The notes under the pieces were generated by a model that saw only the letters and a list, made by a program, of their open reading frames with translations, ran no database searches and was not told the DNA's origin. Shown here one piece after another: positions 11,608 to 21,149 of a DNA stretch of 64,000 nt. Within the stretch, counting starts at the first letter, position 1; the number at the start of each line of letters is the position of its first letter. The stretch lies in the NCBI RefSeq assembly GCF_000698125.1, contig NZ_BAXA01000015.1:42491-106490 (forward strand), in the 5' to 3' direction. Made by a program: the position numbers and the translations under genes. This DNA is from Geomicrobium sp. JCM 19038. Its GTDB lineage: Bacteria > Bacillota > Bacilli > Bacillales > Marinococcaceae.

Positions 11608-11959
11608 CTTTCACTTCAATGGTCTCGCCTCCATCAAACGTGATAGCAACATTCCAATGTTTGACCTCAGAAACATCGATCCCTAAAGCGTTTGCTAGTC
11701 GAAGCTGAACATCTTCCTTACTAGCACCAGGGTAGATTCCTAAGTGAAAGATGAAGCGTTCTGTGGATTGCTTTTTTTTGTCGTTATCTGCTTCTTGACA
11801 ACTATATTGCTCTTGAAACGCATCATAGCAAATTTCATAGTCTTCTGTATCCGTGACAATTTCAGCTTGAAATTCGATAATGCTTGGGGTCGCATAGACG
11901 TCTTGTGAAAGTGGGAATAATAGTAACAGTAAGATGAAGCTCATAATCATTGGTTTCAT
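11585..11959 (-). CDS. Small secreted protein of unknown function
   Basis: I do not recognise this gene. It encodes about 124 residues from the ATG at 11959 (an upstream in-frame ATG at 11983 would add 8; neither has a good ribosome binding site). The N-terminus is a signal peptide: a lysine, a leucine-rich core and a D-V-Y-A cleavage region. The mature part is acidic with two cysteines (ICYDAF and YSCQEA), then a segment with EDVQLRLANALGIDVSEV and VAITFDGGETIEVKEK. It is a minus-strand insertion between phoR and polA, which are normally adjacent or nearly so. It is probably extracytoplasmic, with a possible disulphide. Confidence 0.7.
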   Translation of the reverse strand: MKPMIMSFILLLLLFPLSQDVYATPSIIEFQAEIVTDTEDYEICYDAFQEQYSCQEADNDKKKQSTERFIFHLGIYPGASKEDVQLRLANALGIDVSEVKHWNVAITFDGGETIEVKEKGKRSL

Positions 11960-12067
11960 ATGAGTACCGTTCGCAATACTCATAAAAACTATACAGGCGA
12001 ACGAGAAGAATCATTGGATAAGGTATGATAAACTAGGTGTATTGATCGGTACGAAAGGGGTTTCCAA

Positions 12068-14708
12068 GTGAATAAAAAATTAGTATTAGTCGATGGAAAC
12101 AGTATTGCATACCGCGCATTTTTTGCTTTGCCGTTACTTACTAACGACCAAGGTGTTTACACGAATGCGGTGTATGGATTTACGAATATGTTAATGAAGA
12201 TTTTAGAAGACCAAGAACCTAGCCATATTTTAATTGCTTTTGATGCAGGTAAGACGACATTTCGTCATGAGCAATTTGAAAGCTATAAAAGCGATCGTGA
12301 AAAAACACCACCTGAGCTTTCAGAGCAAATGCCAATAATAAAAGAGGTATTGCAAGCCTTTCAAATTAAAGAAACACGCATTGAACTGTATGAAGCGGAT
12401 GATATTATCGGAACCCTTTCAAAGCGAGGAGAAGATGAAGGCTTTGACGTTCGCATTTATACAGGAGATAAAGACTTACTTCAACTCGTAAGTGAGCGCA
12501 CGCACGTTGCCATTACGAAAAAAGGGATTACAAATGTCGAATGGTTTGATGAGGCGCATATGGAAGAGGTTTATGGAATCCCAGCTTCTCATATTCCAGA
12601 CATGAAAGGTCTTGCTGGAGATTCTTCAGATAATATCCCTGGTATTCCTAAAGTCGGTGAGAAAACGGCACTTAAGCTACTTAAAGAATTTGGAAACATT
12701 GAAGAGGTTCTCAATTCATCCGAACAAGTTTCTGGACCGAAGTTACGTGAACGTTTGAAGGAATTCCGTGACCAAGCATTGATGAGCAAGGAGTTAGCGG
12801 TTATTCACCGTGAATCACCGGTGGAAGAGTCGTTGTCAGACCTTGAATACACGGGTTACGAAACGAATGATGTACGTAAGCTTTTCACGGAATACGGATT
12901 TAATTCTCTAATGAAACACATTGGTGTTGACGATGAAGAACAAATTGAAGCGAAAGAACAGGCACTAGAAGAATTCACATTTTACCACGAGAAAGAAATT
13001 ACAGACGATATGCTGCAATCACCAGCAGCGATCGTCATCGAGTCACCAACTGAAAACTATCATCATGCTGAAATTTGGGGACTAGGAATTGTTAATGAAA
13101 ACGGTTCGTATACCGTTCCAATAGACGTTGCCTTACAATCTGACGATTTCAAAGTTTGGTTAGCCGATGAAACGAAAGAAAAATATGTGTTTGACGGTAA
13201 GAAACTCACAGTAATGTTAGGCTGGGAAAGTTTTGACGTACGGGGCATTGTGTTTGATACTTTGATCGCTTCTTACTTAATTGACCCGTCATTATCGAGC
13301 CATGATCTTGCAAACATTGCGGAGCGTAGAGAAATGACTAGTGTGTTGCTTGATGAAGAAGTATATGGGAAAGGGGCAAAACAGCAAAAGCCAGAGGCAG
13401 ATGCCCTAAATGATCACATTGCTAGAAAGACAGCTACGATTTGGAAACTACAACCTTTATTAAAAGAAGAGTTAACGACAAACGATCAATGGCAACTCTT
13501 TGAAACGTTAGAGTTACCGTTAGCTCTCGTGCTTTCAGAAATGGAACTCGAAGGTGTAAAGGTGGACCAAGAACAATTAAAGCAAATGGGCGTGGAATTA
13601 GACGAGCGTTTAGGTCAGCTTGAGCGCGATATTCACGAGCTTGCAGGTGAGGATTTTAACATTAATTCTCCAAAGCAGTTAGGACCGATTTTGTTTGAAA
13701 AACTGGACCTCCCTGTCATTAAAAAGACGAAAACAGGATATTCAACAGCAGCAGACGTTTTAGAGAAGTTAGAAGGCGAGCATGACATCATTCCGAACTT
13801 GCTTCATTATCGTCAAATCTCGAACTACGCTCCACATACGTGGAAGGTTTGTTAAAAGTCATTCACGGAAAGAGCAATAAGATTCATACGCGGTTTAACC
13901 AAGCCTTAACACAAACAGGAAGGTTAAGTTCTCAAGATCCGAACTTACAAAACATCCCCATTCGACTTGAAGAAGGACGTAAAATCCGTAAAGTGTTCGT
14001 ACCAAGTGAAGAGAACTGGTACATTCTTGCTGCTGATTACTCACAAATTGAACTTCGTGTGTTAGCGCACATGTCTGGCGACGAGAAATTAATGGAAGCA
14101 TTCCATGAAGGGCAAGACGTTCATACGAAAACAGCGATGGATGTTTTTGATGTCTCAAAGGATGACGTCACCGATACGATGCGTCGCAATGCAAAAGCAG
14201 TGAACTTCGGAATCGTTTATGGTATTAGTGACTATGGATTGTCGCAAAACCTCGGTATTACGAGAAAAGAAGCGCAATCATTCATCGACAAATACTTCGA
14301 AACGTATCCGAACGTTAAGCGATATATGGATGAATCGATTGCGTATGCGAAAGAGCACGGTTACGTAACGACGTTATTAAAACGCCGTCGCTATTTACAT
14401 GATATTAACAACCGCAACTTTAATTTGCGTAGCTTCGCAGAGCGGACTGCAATGAACACACCGATTCAAGGTACAGCCGCTGATATTATAAAAAAAGCAT
14501 GGTAGATGTCGCGAATACGCTTAATGATCAATCATTAAAAAGTCGCTTGCTTCTACAAGTACACGATGAATTGATCTTCGAAGTACCAGAGTCAGAGCTC
14601 GAAACGATGAAGCGGCTCGTTAGTGATTTGATGAGCCAGACGATCTCTTTAGATGTACCGCTTGTCGTTGATGTAGAATTCGGAAAGACATGGTACGAAG
14701 CGAAGTAA
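12068..14708 (+). CDS. polA: DNA polymerase I (two frameshifts)
   Basis: Repair polymerase that fills gaps and removes RNA primers. The start is GTG 12068 after AAAGGGG. The N-terminal 5'-nuclease domain (to about residue 290) includes YEADDIIGTL and the helix-hairpin-helix SDNIPGIPKVGEKTALKLL. The middle exonuclease-like domain lacks the usual acidic catalytic residues, as in Bacillus. The polymerase domain has motif A (ADYSQIELRVLAHMSGD), motif B (RRNAKAVNFGIVYG) and motif C (LLQVHDELIFEVP). The frame breaks at 13823-13824 (one A needed, S-K-L-R-S-T-Y-V-E-G) and at 14499 (one A needed, K-K-A-M-V-D-V). The restored length is 880 residues, as in B. subtilis. Confidence 0.95.
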
Positions 14709-14720
14709 GGAGAAACGAGA

Positions 14721-15539
14721 ATGCCGGAATTACCAGAAGTTGAGACGGTACGCAAAACACTCTCATCATTAGTTGTTGGTAAGACGATTGCTGATATAGA
14801 AATCGGCTGGCCTAAGATGATTAAAGAGCCAGACGATGTGAGCGTATTTCGCGATCAAGTGATCGGTCAAACGATCGTAGACATTGAACGGACAGGGAAG
14901 TTTTTACGGTTTATTTTGACGGACTATGTTCTCGTTTCCCATTTACGAATGGAAGGCAAGTACAACACGTCTAATGATGAAGTTGATAAACATACGCATG
15001 TGCGGTTTTTCTTTACAGATGAAACTGAACTTCGTTATCGGGATGTGCGTAAGTTCGGTACGATGCATCTCTTCGTAAAAGGAACAGAATTTGACCGAGC
15101 ACCGTTGAATAAAGTAGGACCAGAGCCATTTAATGAGCGCTATACAGTGTCTTATTTGCATGAGAAGTTCCAAAGAACGACTCGCTCCATTAAGGCTGTG
15201 TTACTCGATCAAGCGATTGTTGCGGGGCTTGGAAACATTTATGTAGACGAAGCACTACATCGCTCAGGGGTTTTGCCTGGACGAGTTGCGAACACGTTGC
15301 GACAAGACGAAATCCAACGATTACACAAAGAAACGATTCAGACGTTAGAGGAAGCCATTGCATCAGGAGGCTCTTCGATCCGTTCCTACTTAAATGGAAA
15401 TGGAGAAATGGGTTATTTCCAGCAGAAGCTTTTCGTATACGGGAGAAAGAACGAACCGTGTAAAACGTGTGAAGGAACCATTATTCGATCAGTCGTTGCA
15501 GGACGAGGCACGCACTATTGCCCCGACTGTCAATCGTAA
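14721..15539 (+). CDS. mutM: Formamidopyrimidine-DNA glycosylase
   Basis: Base-excision repair enzyme that removes 8-oxoguanine and formamidopyrimidines and nicks the abasic site. 272 residues. It begins MPELPEVETVR with the catalytic N-terminal proline and Glu-3; the DNA-intercalating and H2TH regions follow (GLGNIYVDEALHRSGV), and the C-terminal zinc finger has CKTC and CPDC. It starts 12 bases after polA, in the conserved polA-mutM-ytaF-coaE order. Intact. Confidence 0.96.
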   Translation: MPELPEVETVRKTLSSLVVGKTIADIEIGWPKMIKEPDDVSVFRDQVIGQTIVDIERTGKFLRFILTDYVLVSHLRMEGKYNTSNDEVDKHTHVRFFFTDETELRYRDVRKFGTMHLFVKGTEFDRAPLNKVGPEPFNERYTVSYLHEKFQRTTRSIKAVLLDQAIVAGLGNIYVDEALHRSGVLPGRVANTLRQDEIQRLHKETIQTLEEAIASGGSSIRSYLNGNGEMGYFQQKLFVYGRKNEPCKTCEGTIIRSVVAGRGTHYCPDCQS

Positions 15540-15549
15540 TTGTAAAAAT

Positions 15550-15619
15550 GCCCCTTTCCCTCATGTACATAGGATAAGCGTATTTCATAGGCTATCGTAT
15601 TGAGTGAGTATGAGGGGGC
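15550..15619 (+). promoter_or_regulatory. Inverted repeat that includes the ytaF ribosome binding site
   Basis: CCCTCAT (15558-15564) can pair with ATGAGGG (15610-15616), and the nearby GCCCC can pair with GGGGC; a T run follows. The second arm contains the only plausible Shine-Dalgarno sequence of ytaF (GAGGGGG). It could act as a mutM terminator or limit ytaF translation. The long loop makes its stability uncertain. Confidence 0.4.
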
Positions 15620-15626
15620 TTTTTTT

Positions 15627-16289
15627 ATGGAATCGTGGATTGCAGTTTTAATTCTTGCATTTGCGGTTAGTGTAGACGGATTGGGCGTGGGAATGACGTA
15701 CGGAATGCGAAAAATGCAAATTAATTGGTTGCCTCTTTTAATTATCGGCACATTTTCATTTACAGCGGTTTTGCTGTCAGGGTTTGCAGCGACCTTTGTG
15801 TTTCAATATTTACCGAATGCATTTGCGGATTACTTAGGGGGAAGCATTCTAATCCTCATCGGAGTTTATGCGATTGTGCAAGCGTATCACCATTCAAAAA
15901 CGAAGCCAGAAGAAGTTAAGCCAATAACAAAAGTCGATCAAGTAAAAGAGAAAGTCGTCAAATTCGAAATTAAAAAATTAGGATTGGTCATCCAAATCCT
16001 CAAAAAACCGACGGCAGCGGACGTTGATAATTCAGGGACAATTAGTGTAAAGGAAGCAGTCTTACTAGGCGTTGCGTTATCACTTGATGCCTTTGGTGCC
16101 GGATTTGGGGCGAGCATGCTCGGGTACTCCGTCGTTTGGTTTGCCTTAATCGTCTCCATCATGTGTGTCACGTTTTTAGTGATCGGCAAAAAGGGTGGAT
16201 ACAAACTGTCGAATGTGCGCTTTTGTGAGCCTTTAGTGTTTTTGCCAGGTTTATTACTGATGTGTATCGGTATATACAATTTTTTATAA
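15627..16289 (+). CDS. ytaF: Sporulation membrane protein YtaF (MntP-like fold)
   Basis: Integral membrane protein of the MntP/YtaF family; B. subtilis YtaF is linked to sporulation, but its transported substrate is unknown. About 220 residues from ATG 15627, placed 9 bases after GAGGGGG. It has six hydrophobic segments, in two halves each with an acidic membrane motif (AVSVDGLGVGMTYGMR and ALSLDAFGAGFGASML), separated by a charged loop (about residues 90-145) that contains an EF-hand-like DVDNSGTISVKEA. The neighbours mutM and coaE agree with this assignment. Confidence 0.88.
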   Translation: MESWIAVLILAFAVSVDGLGVGMTYGMRKMQINWLPLLIIGTFSFTAVLLSGFAATFVFQYLPNAFADYLGGSILILIGVYAIVQAYHHSKTKPEEVKPITKVDQVKEKVVKFEIKKLGLVIQILKKPTAADVDNSGTISVKEAVLLGVALSLDAFGAGFGASMLGYSVVWFALIVSIMCVTFLVIGKKGGYKLSNVRFCEPLVFLPGLLLMCIGIYNFL

Positions 16290-16301
16290 GGAGTTTTCAT
16301 T

Positions 16302-16892
16302 ATGATCATCGGGTTAACTGGTGGCATTGCTAGCGGTAAAAGTCTCGTGGCGAACCTTCTAAAGCAGGAAGGTTTGCCTGTCATTGATGCAGATCAAATT
16401 GCAAAGGAAATCGTTGAGCCTCACGAAGAAGCTTATCGTGACATACTATTTCATTTTGGACGAGAAGTGCTCCATGAAGATGGCACACTTCACCGAAAAG
16501 CACTCGGTAAGGTCATTTTTAATGATCCTAAGCAACGTGAAACATTGAATAACATTATGCATCCGCGAATTCGTGAACGATCGAAGTTAAAGCAGCAACA
16601 GTATGAGAACGAAGGATATACAACGATTGTGTACGATATTCCCCTATTAATTGAAGGCGGGAAAATGGATCAATACGATCAAGTGTTGCTCGTGTACGTT
16701 GATGAAGACGTACAGTTACAACGGCTTATGGAGCGGGATCAAAGCACAGAAGAAGAAGCTAAGTCACGAATAAACTCTCAAATGCCCCTACGTGAAAAAC
16801 GGCAATATGCTGATGAAATCATTAATAATAATGGCTCAATGGAGGAAACTACAAGACAAGTACGAAAAACACTAAAAAAATGGGGAATATAA
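16302..16892 (+). CDS. coaE: Dephospho-CoA kinase
   Basis: Last step of coenzyme A synthesis: ATP-dependent phosphorylation of dephospho-CoA. 196 residues, with the P-loop GLTGGIASGKS at the N-terminus, IDADQIAKEIVEP for CoA binding and the lid segment RLMERDQSTEEEAKSRI. It follows ytaF after 12 bases with AAGGAG before the ATG. Intact. Confidence 0.96.
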   Translation: MIIGLTGGIASGKSLVANLLKQEGLPVIDADQIAKEIVEPHEEAYRDILFHFGREVLHEDGTLHRKALGKVIFNDPKQRETLNNIMHPRIRERSKLKQQQYENEGYTTIVYDIPLLIEGGKMDQYDQVLLVYVDEDVQLQRLMERDQSTEEEAKSRINSQMPLREKRQYADEIINNNGSMEETTRQVRKTLKKWGI

Positions 16893-16939
16893 ATAGAATT
16901 GATTTCCAATAAAGAAAAACATCGTACAAGTTATCGTTA

Positions 16940-16983
16940 TATGATATACTATTGAAGAAAATAGTGATGATTAGTGTATCATA
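16940..16983 (+). promoter_or_regulatory. gapB promoter region with CcpN-like operators
   Basis: TATGATATACT (16940-16950) matches the CcpN consensus TRTGHYATAYW at every position and overlaps a -10 hexamer TATACT (16945-16950). A second, inverted copy with one mismatch (TATGATACACT on the minus strand) lies at 16973-16983. The -35 region is poor, as is common for regulated promoters. B. subtilis gapB is repressed by CcpN during growth on glucose. Confidence 0.55.
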
Positions 16984-16999
16984 ATTAGGAGGCATCAAG

Positions 17000-18028
17000 A
17001 TGAAAGCGAAAGTAGCGATCAATGGATTTGGAAGAATAGGGAGAATGGCTTTTCGACGTGCATTCTTCAATGAAAATATTGAAATCGTTGCAGTGAACGC
17101 AACCCACCCTCCAAAAACGCTTGCGCATTTGCTAAAGTATGACAGTACTCATGGAACGTTTGACGTCGCTGTAGACACAACAGATGATGCGTTAATCGTT
17201 GATGGCAAAGAAATTAAACTACTTCAAAACCGTGACCCGAAGCAGTTACCTTGGGCAGAGCTCGGTGTTGATATTGTTATTGAAGCAACAGGCAAGTTTG
17301 TTACAAAAGAAGGCGCTGGGAAACACATTGAAGCTGGGGCGAAGAAAGTCGTGATTACAGCTCCTGCGAAAGAAGAAGATATTACAATTGTTATGGGCGT
17401 GAATGAAGAAGAGTATGACCACGATAATCACCACGTCATTTCAAATGCTTCATGTACGACAAACTGTTTAGCACCTGTTGTTAAAACGCTTGATGATGTT
17501 TTTGGAATTCAAAGCGGTATGATGACAACGGTTCATGCTTACACAAACGATCAGAAGAATATCGATAATCCACATAAAGATTTGCGTAGAGCGAGAAGTT
17601 GTGGACAATCAATTATTCCGACGACAACGGGAGCAGCTCGCGCGATTTCCCTCGTATTGCCTCATCTAGACGGGAAATTAAACGGTATGGCACTACGAAT
17701 CCCTACACCGAACGTATCACTTGTAGACCTCGTTTGTGAGCTTCAAAGTGACGTAACGGCTGAACAGGTGAACGAAGTGTTTAAGTCTGCAGAAGAGAAA
17801 GAAATGAAAGGTATTTTAGGCGTTTCGGATGAGCCTCTCGTTTCGATTGATTTTAACGGCGACGATCGTTCTAGCATTGTTGATAGCATGTCTACAATGG
17901 TCATGAACAAGCGTCAAGTGAAAGTAATTGCTTGGTACGATAATGAGTGGGGCTATGCTTGTCGTGTGATTGACCTGGTTGATTTAATTGCTCAGAAAAT
18001 TACACAACAATCAGTTGCAAATTCTTAA
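17000..18028 (+). CDS. gapB: Gluconeogenic NADP-preferring glyceraldehyde-3-phosphate dehydrogenase
   Basis: Interconverts glyceraldehyde 3-phosphate and 1,3-bisphosphoglycerate; the GapB type works in the gluconeogenic direction. 342 residues, with the Rossmann loop [15 protein letters not shown], the catalytic cysteine in [20 protein letters not shown], and [16 protein letters not shown] near the end. The identity as GapB rather than GapA rests on its place after coaE, its length and the CcpN-like sites in its promoter. AGGAGG precedes the ATG. Intact. Confidence 0.93.
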   Translation: MKAKVAINGFGRIGRMAFRRAFFNENIEIVAVNATHPPKTLAHLLKYDSTHGTFDVAVDTTDDALIVDGKEIKLLQNRDPKQLPWAELGVDIVIEATGKFVTKEGAGKHIEAGAKKVVITAPAKEEDITIVMGVNEEEYDHDNHHVISNASCTTNCLAPVVKTLDDVFGIQSGMMTTVHAYTNDQKNIDNPHKDLRRARSCGQSIIPTTTGAARAISLVLPHLDGKLNGMALRIPTPNVSLVDLVCELQSDVTAEQVNEVFKSAEEKEMKGILGVSDEPLVSIDFNGDDRSSIVDSMSTMVMNKRQVKVIAWYDNEWGYACRVIDLVDLIAQKITQQSVANS

Positions 18029-18053
18029 TTTTTTTTTCAGCTGAACTTTTATG

Positions 18054-18087
18054 ACTGATCCATGTCGTTAATGGATCAGTTTTTTTA
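18054..18087 (+). terminator. Terminator after gapB
   Basis: ACTGATCCAT (18054-18063) pairs with ATGGATCAGT (18071-18080), followed by seven T. Confidence 0.92.
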
Positions 18088-18112
18088 CATTTGTCGTCTA
18101 ATTTGATTAGGA

Positions 18113-18142
18113 TTGGATGAGTAATTCTAGACATGTTATGAT
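18113..18142 (+). promoter_or_regulatory. Sigma-A promoter for nrdR-dnaB-dnaI
   Basis: TTGGAT (18113-18118), an 18-base spacer, TATGAT (18137-18142), about 35 bases before nrdR. Confidence 0.6.
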
Positions 18143-18186
18143 AGACTCAATTAGTTGTTATTCTACCTTGTTAAGGAGTGGGGCCG

Positions 18187-18663
18187 ATGCGTTGTCCGGT
18201 CTGTCATTCCAACGGGACTCGCGTACTCGATTCAAGGCCACACAATGAGGCTCGCTCAATTCGAAGACGAAGAGAGTGTGAACGATGTAGTCATCGATTC
18301 ACAACGTATGAGATTGTCGAAGAGACACCGATGTTAATTGTGAAGAAAGATGGCAACCGTGAGGAATTTAGTCGCGACAAAATGCTTCGCGGTTTAATTC
18401 GAGCATGTGAAAAGCGCCCAGTTCCATTGGAAAGATTAGATAAGATCGTTAGCGATGTTGAGCGCGAATTACGAAGTGGTTCCGAGCGTGAAGTTCCGAG
18501 TGGCCGAATTGGCGAGCTTGTTATGGAACATTTATCACACGTTGACGAAGTTGCGTACGTACGTTTTGCATCCGTATATCGACAGTTTAAAGACATTAAT
18601 GTGTTTATAGATGAATTAAAAGAATTGATGAAACGCACAGATGATGAAGGGCCCGACAAGTGA
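18187..18663 (+). CDS. nrdR: Transcriptional repressor NrdR
   Basis: Nucleotide-sensing repressor of ribonucleotide reductase genes. 158 residues: a zinc ribbon with [17 protein letters not shown] and [12 protein letters not shown], then the ATP-cone ([19 protein letters not shown]) that binds ATP or dATP. The start is ATG 18187 after AAGGAG; the in-frame GTG at 18178 lies inside the ribosome binding site. It precedes dnaB as in other Bacillus, but speD and ytcF, often found nearby, are absent. Intact. Confidence 0.96.
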   Translation: MRCPVCHSNGTRVLDSRPHNEARSIRRRRECERCSHRFTTYEIVEETPMLIVKKDGNREEFSRDKMLRGLIRACEKRPVPLERLDKIVSDVERELRSGSEREVPSGRIGELVMEHLSHVDEVAYVRFASVYRQFKDINVFIDELKELMKRTDDEGPDK

Positions 18664-18713
18664 GCAATCACGCTTTCAGGGCTCTTTCTACGTCTTGAAG
18701 GAAGGTGACTCGT

Positions 18714-20108
18714 TTGTCTTGGTCTTGGAGTGAGTTACGACCAATGGATCCGTATACAGTGCGAATGGTCGAACCGTTTTCACAACTACATGAAAAAGCA
18801 TTGCTATTGTTGTATCAACCTTTAATCGGCTCGATGGCCGTTAATTTATATTTGACGTTATATTATCGATTAGAACGAGACGCCTACATGTGTGACGAAA
18901 GCACACACCGGGAATTGATGATCACTACGGCAGAAGAATTGCCAACGATTTTAGATGCTAGAAAGCGACTTGAGGCGATCGGTTTATTAAAGACGTATAT
19001 GCAAAAGCAAAACGATGAACGTGTATTTTTGTACGAATTGTCGACGCCGATGCTTGCAAATGAATTTTTTGCCGATCCGTTCTTAGGTGTTTTTTTACAA
19101 AATCGCATCGGTGTAACGAAATTTCGCCAAATTCGACAGCGGTTTAGCACACCAAAAATCGATAAACATCAATGGGAAGAGAAAACAGTTGCCTTTAATG
19201 ACGTGTTTACATCGTTGAAAGATCGCGAATTAAATCGAGAAGATCGTGAAGACTCTGAAGAGCTTGTTGGTGAGCGTGATCGCTCGTCTTTAGCTGTCAA
19301 CGATCGACAATTTGATTTTGAACTTGTGAAGACGTTTTTACCAGCGTTTTTCGATCATGACGCGATGCTAACCGACTCAGTGAAAAAAGATGTTCGCAGT
19401 TTATCGTTTGTTTATCAGCTTGATGAAATGGAAATGAGTCGTTTAATGATTGAAGCGATGATTGGTGACGATACGATAGATATTGAACGGTTACGTACGG
19501 TCGTAAAAAATTGGTATCGCCATCAACACGGTCAAAATCCTCCAAAGCTTGGGCTTCGGACGACAGCTGATGAGGAAGCTCCCTCACCTGAGAAACCAGA
19601 ACAGATGAGTGAAGATGAGAAAATGGCAAGTTACTACAATCGCATTTCACCCTACGAGTTATTGGAAAGCATCTCAGAAGCGTCCGTTTCACCACCAGAC
19701 ATTAAACTAGCTGAATCACTCGTGCATGATTATAAATTACCAGTCGGTGTTGTGAACACGCTCATTGATTACGTGATGCGGACCCATGATCAACGCTTAG
19801 ATGCTCCGCTCGTCCAAAAGATTGCAGGCGATTGGTCAAGGAAGAAGATTAAGACGGTTGAAGAAGCAATGAACCATGCAAAACAAGAATACCAAAAGCG
19901 TAAACAGGTAAAAGATAAACCATCCAAATCCATAAATCGACCTTCTCAATCGAAAAACAAAAAGTCACAACAAAATCAAGATAAATTACCGAAGTGGTTA
20001 ACAGGCGAGCGGCAAGAAGAACCATCAGAAGAAAAGCGCAAAAAAGCAGAAGAAGAACGCAAGAAATTCGAGTTGTTACTTCAAAAATATAAGAAAGGGG
20101 ACAGTTAA
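18714..20108 (+). CDS. dnaB: Replication initiation and helicase-loading protein DnaB
   Basis: Membrane-associated protein that, with DnaD and DnaI, loads the replicative helicase at oriC and at stalled forks in Firmicutes (not the E. coli DnaB helicase). About 464 residues. The N-terminal region (WSWSELRPMDPYTVRMVEPF) matches the start of B. subtilis DnaB; the C-terminal DDBH2-type domain includes YYNRISPYELLESI and LIDYVMR; the tail is lysine-rich. TTG 18714 sits 6 bases after AAGGAAGGTG; GTG 18705 would be inside that site, so TTG is preferred. dnaI follows with no gap. Confidence 0.9.
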   Translation: MSWSWSELRPMDPYTVRMVEPFSQLHEKALLLLYQPLIGSMAVNLYLTLYYRLERDAYMCDESTHRELMITTAEELPTILDARKRLEAIGLLKTYMQKQNDERVFLYELSTPMLANEFFADPFLGVFLQNRIGVTKFRQIRQRFSTPKIDKHQWEEKTVAFNDVFTSLKDRELNREDREDSEELVGERDRSSLAVNDRQFDFELVKTFLPAFFDHDAMLTDSVKKDVRSLSFVYQLDEMEMSRLMIEAMIGDDTIDIERLRTVVKNWYRHQHGQNPPKLGLRTTADEEAPSPEKPEQMSEDEKMASYYNRISPYELLESISEASVSPPDIKLAESLVHDYKLPVGVVNTLIDYVMRTHDQRLDAPLVQKIAGDWSRKKIKTVEEAMNHAKQEYQKRKQVKDKPSKSINRPSQSKNKKSQQNQDKLPKWLTGERQEEPSEEKRKKAEEERKKFELLLQKYKKGDS

Positions 20109-21050
20109 GTGGAACCGATCCGTGATTCCCTAAAAAAGTATATGGGAGAAACAGGCTGGGAAAAGCGTTTGAATAAAGCGCGTGAATCACTGTTTCAAGA
20201 CGAGAGAATTCGGTCTTGGCTGGATCATCATCGCGATGAATTGGCAGATGGAGCGATCGAACAAGGCATGGCAGAACTATATGAGTATAAAAACTCCACA
20301 GTCGGTTGTCACGCTTGTACTTCATTAAATGCTTGTCAAAATCCGATGCCTGGTTACCAACCTGAATTGTATGTTCATTTAGGCCAAATTCATATGAGGT
20401 ATCAACCTTGCCCTTCCAAAATTGCTAGTGAGCAAGAACAAAAGCATAAGAAGTTGATTCAAAGCATGTACGTTTCTGAGGAATTTAAAAAGGCATCTTT
20501 TGAACAAGTGGAACTGGATGATGAAGACAATACGAGAGGGACAGCGGTCATTCAAGCGATTACGTTTGCGAATGAAATTGAGCCTAAGAAAGACGGGAAA
20601 GGGATCTATTTGCACGGGATGTTTGGTGTCGGCAAAACATACATCGCAGCAAGTATCCAAAACACGTTAGCGAGTCGCAGAATCTCGTCATTGCTCGTCT
20701 ATGCACCAGAGTTCTTCCGTGAAATGCGACAGTCAGTAGCAGATGGTACTGTTTCAGAGAAGCTCGATGCAGTAAAAGCAGTCCCGGTCTTAATTTTGGA
20801 TGATTTAGGCGCAGAAACGATGTCCGCTTGGATCCGTGATGACGTTTTAGGTGTGATTTTACAATATCGCATGACTGAAAAACTACCGACCGTTTTCACG
20901 TCAAACTGGGATTTAGACGAACTAGAAGGACATTTAGCATTTTCACAAAAAAATGGTGAAGAACGACTAAAGGCGAAGCGATTGATGGAAAGAATTCGTC
21001 CGATGACGACTGCAGTGTATGTTTCGGGGAGAAACCGACGTCATGAATAA
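20109..21050 (+). CDS. dnaI: Primosomal helicase loader DnaI
   Basis: AAA+ ATPase that delivers the replicative helicase to DNA. 313 residues. The N-terminal zinc-binding domain has cysteines in VGCHACTSLNACQNPMPGYQ and YQPCPSK; the AAA+ domain has Walker A HGMFGVGKTYIA, Walker B VLILDDLGAE, and sensor-1 VFTSNWDLDEL. The GTG start at 20109 directly follows the dnaB stop, with AAAGGGG upstream. Intact. Confidence 0.96.
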   Translation: MEPIRDSLKKYMGETGWEKRLNKARESLFQDERIRSWLDHHRDELADGAIEQGMAELYEYKNSTVGCHACTSLNACQNPMPGYQPELYVHLGQIHMRYQPCPSKIASEQEQKHKKLIQSMYVSEEFKKASFEQVELDDEDNTRGTAVIQAITFANEIEPKKDGKGIYLHGMFGVGKTYIAASIQNTLASRRISSLLVYAPEFFREMRQSVADGTVSEKLDAVKAVPVLILDDLGAETMSAWIRDDVLGVILQYRMTEKLPTVFTSNWDLDELEGHLAFSQKNGEERLKAKRLMERIRPMTTAVYVSGRNRRHE

Positions 21051-21149
21051 CTGTCGTCCCTAAAACTACATTCGATGTTTTTCAGTGGCTATGTTACGAT
21101 AGAAGAGAAATATGAATCTATGAATCGGCGTTTTTAAGGAGGCAGAACG

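Noticed and set aside
15540..15626. A yybP-ykoY (manganese) riboswitch before the MntP-like gene ytaF
   Set aside because: The interval is under 90 bases and lacks the conserved loops of that RNA; only a simple inverted repeat is visible.
19849..20325. A 158-codon minus-strand open frame opposite dnaB and dnaI
   Set aside because: It is fully antisense to two conserved genes, has no ribosome binding site, and its composition follows from the codon use of the genes beneath. The same holds for the minus-strand frames at 2314-2751 and 15938-16384.
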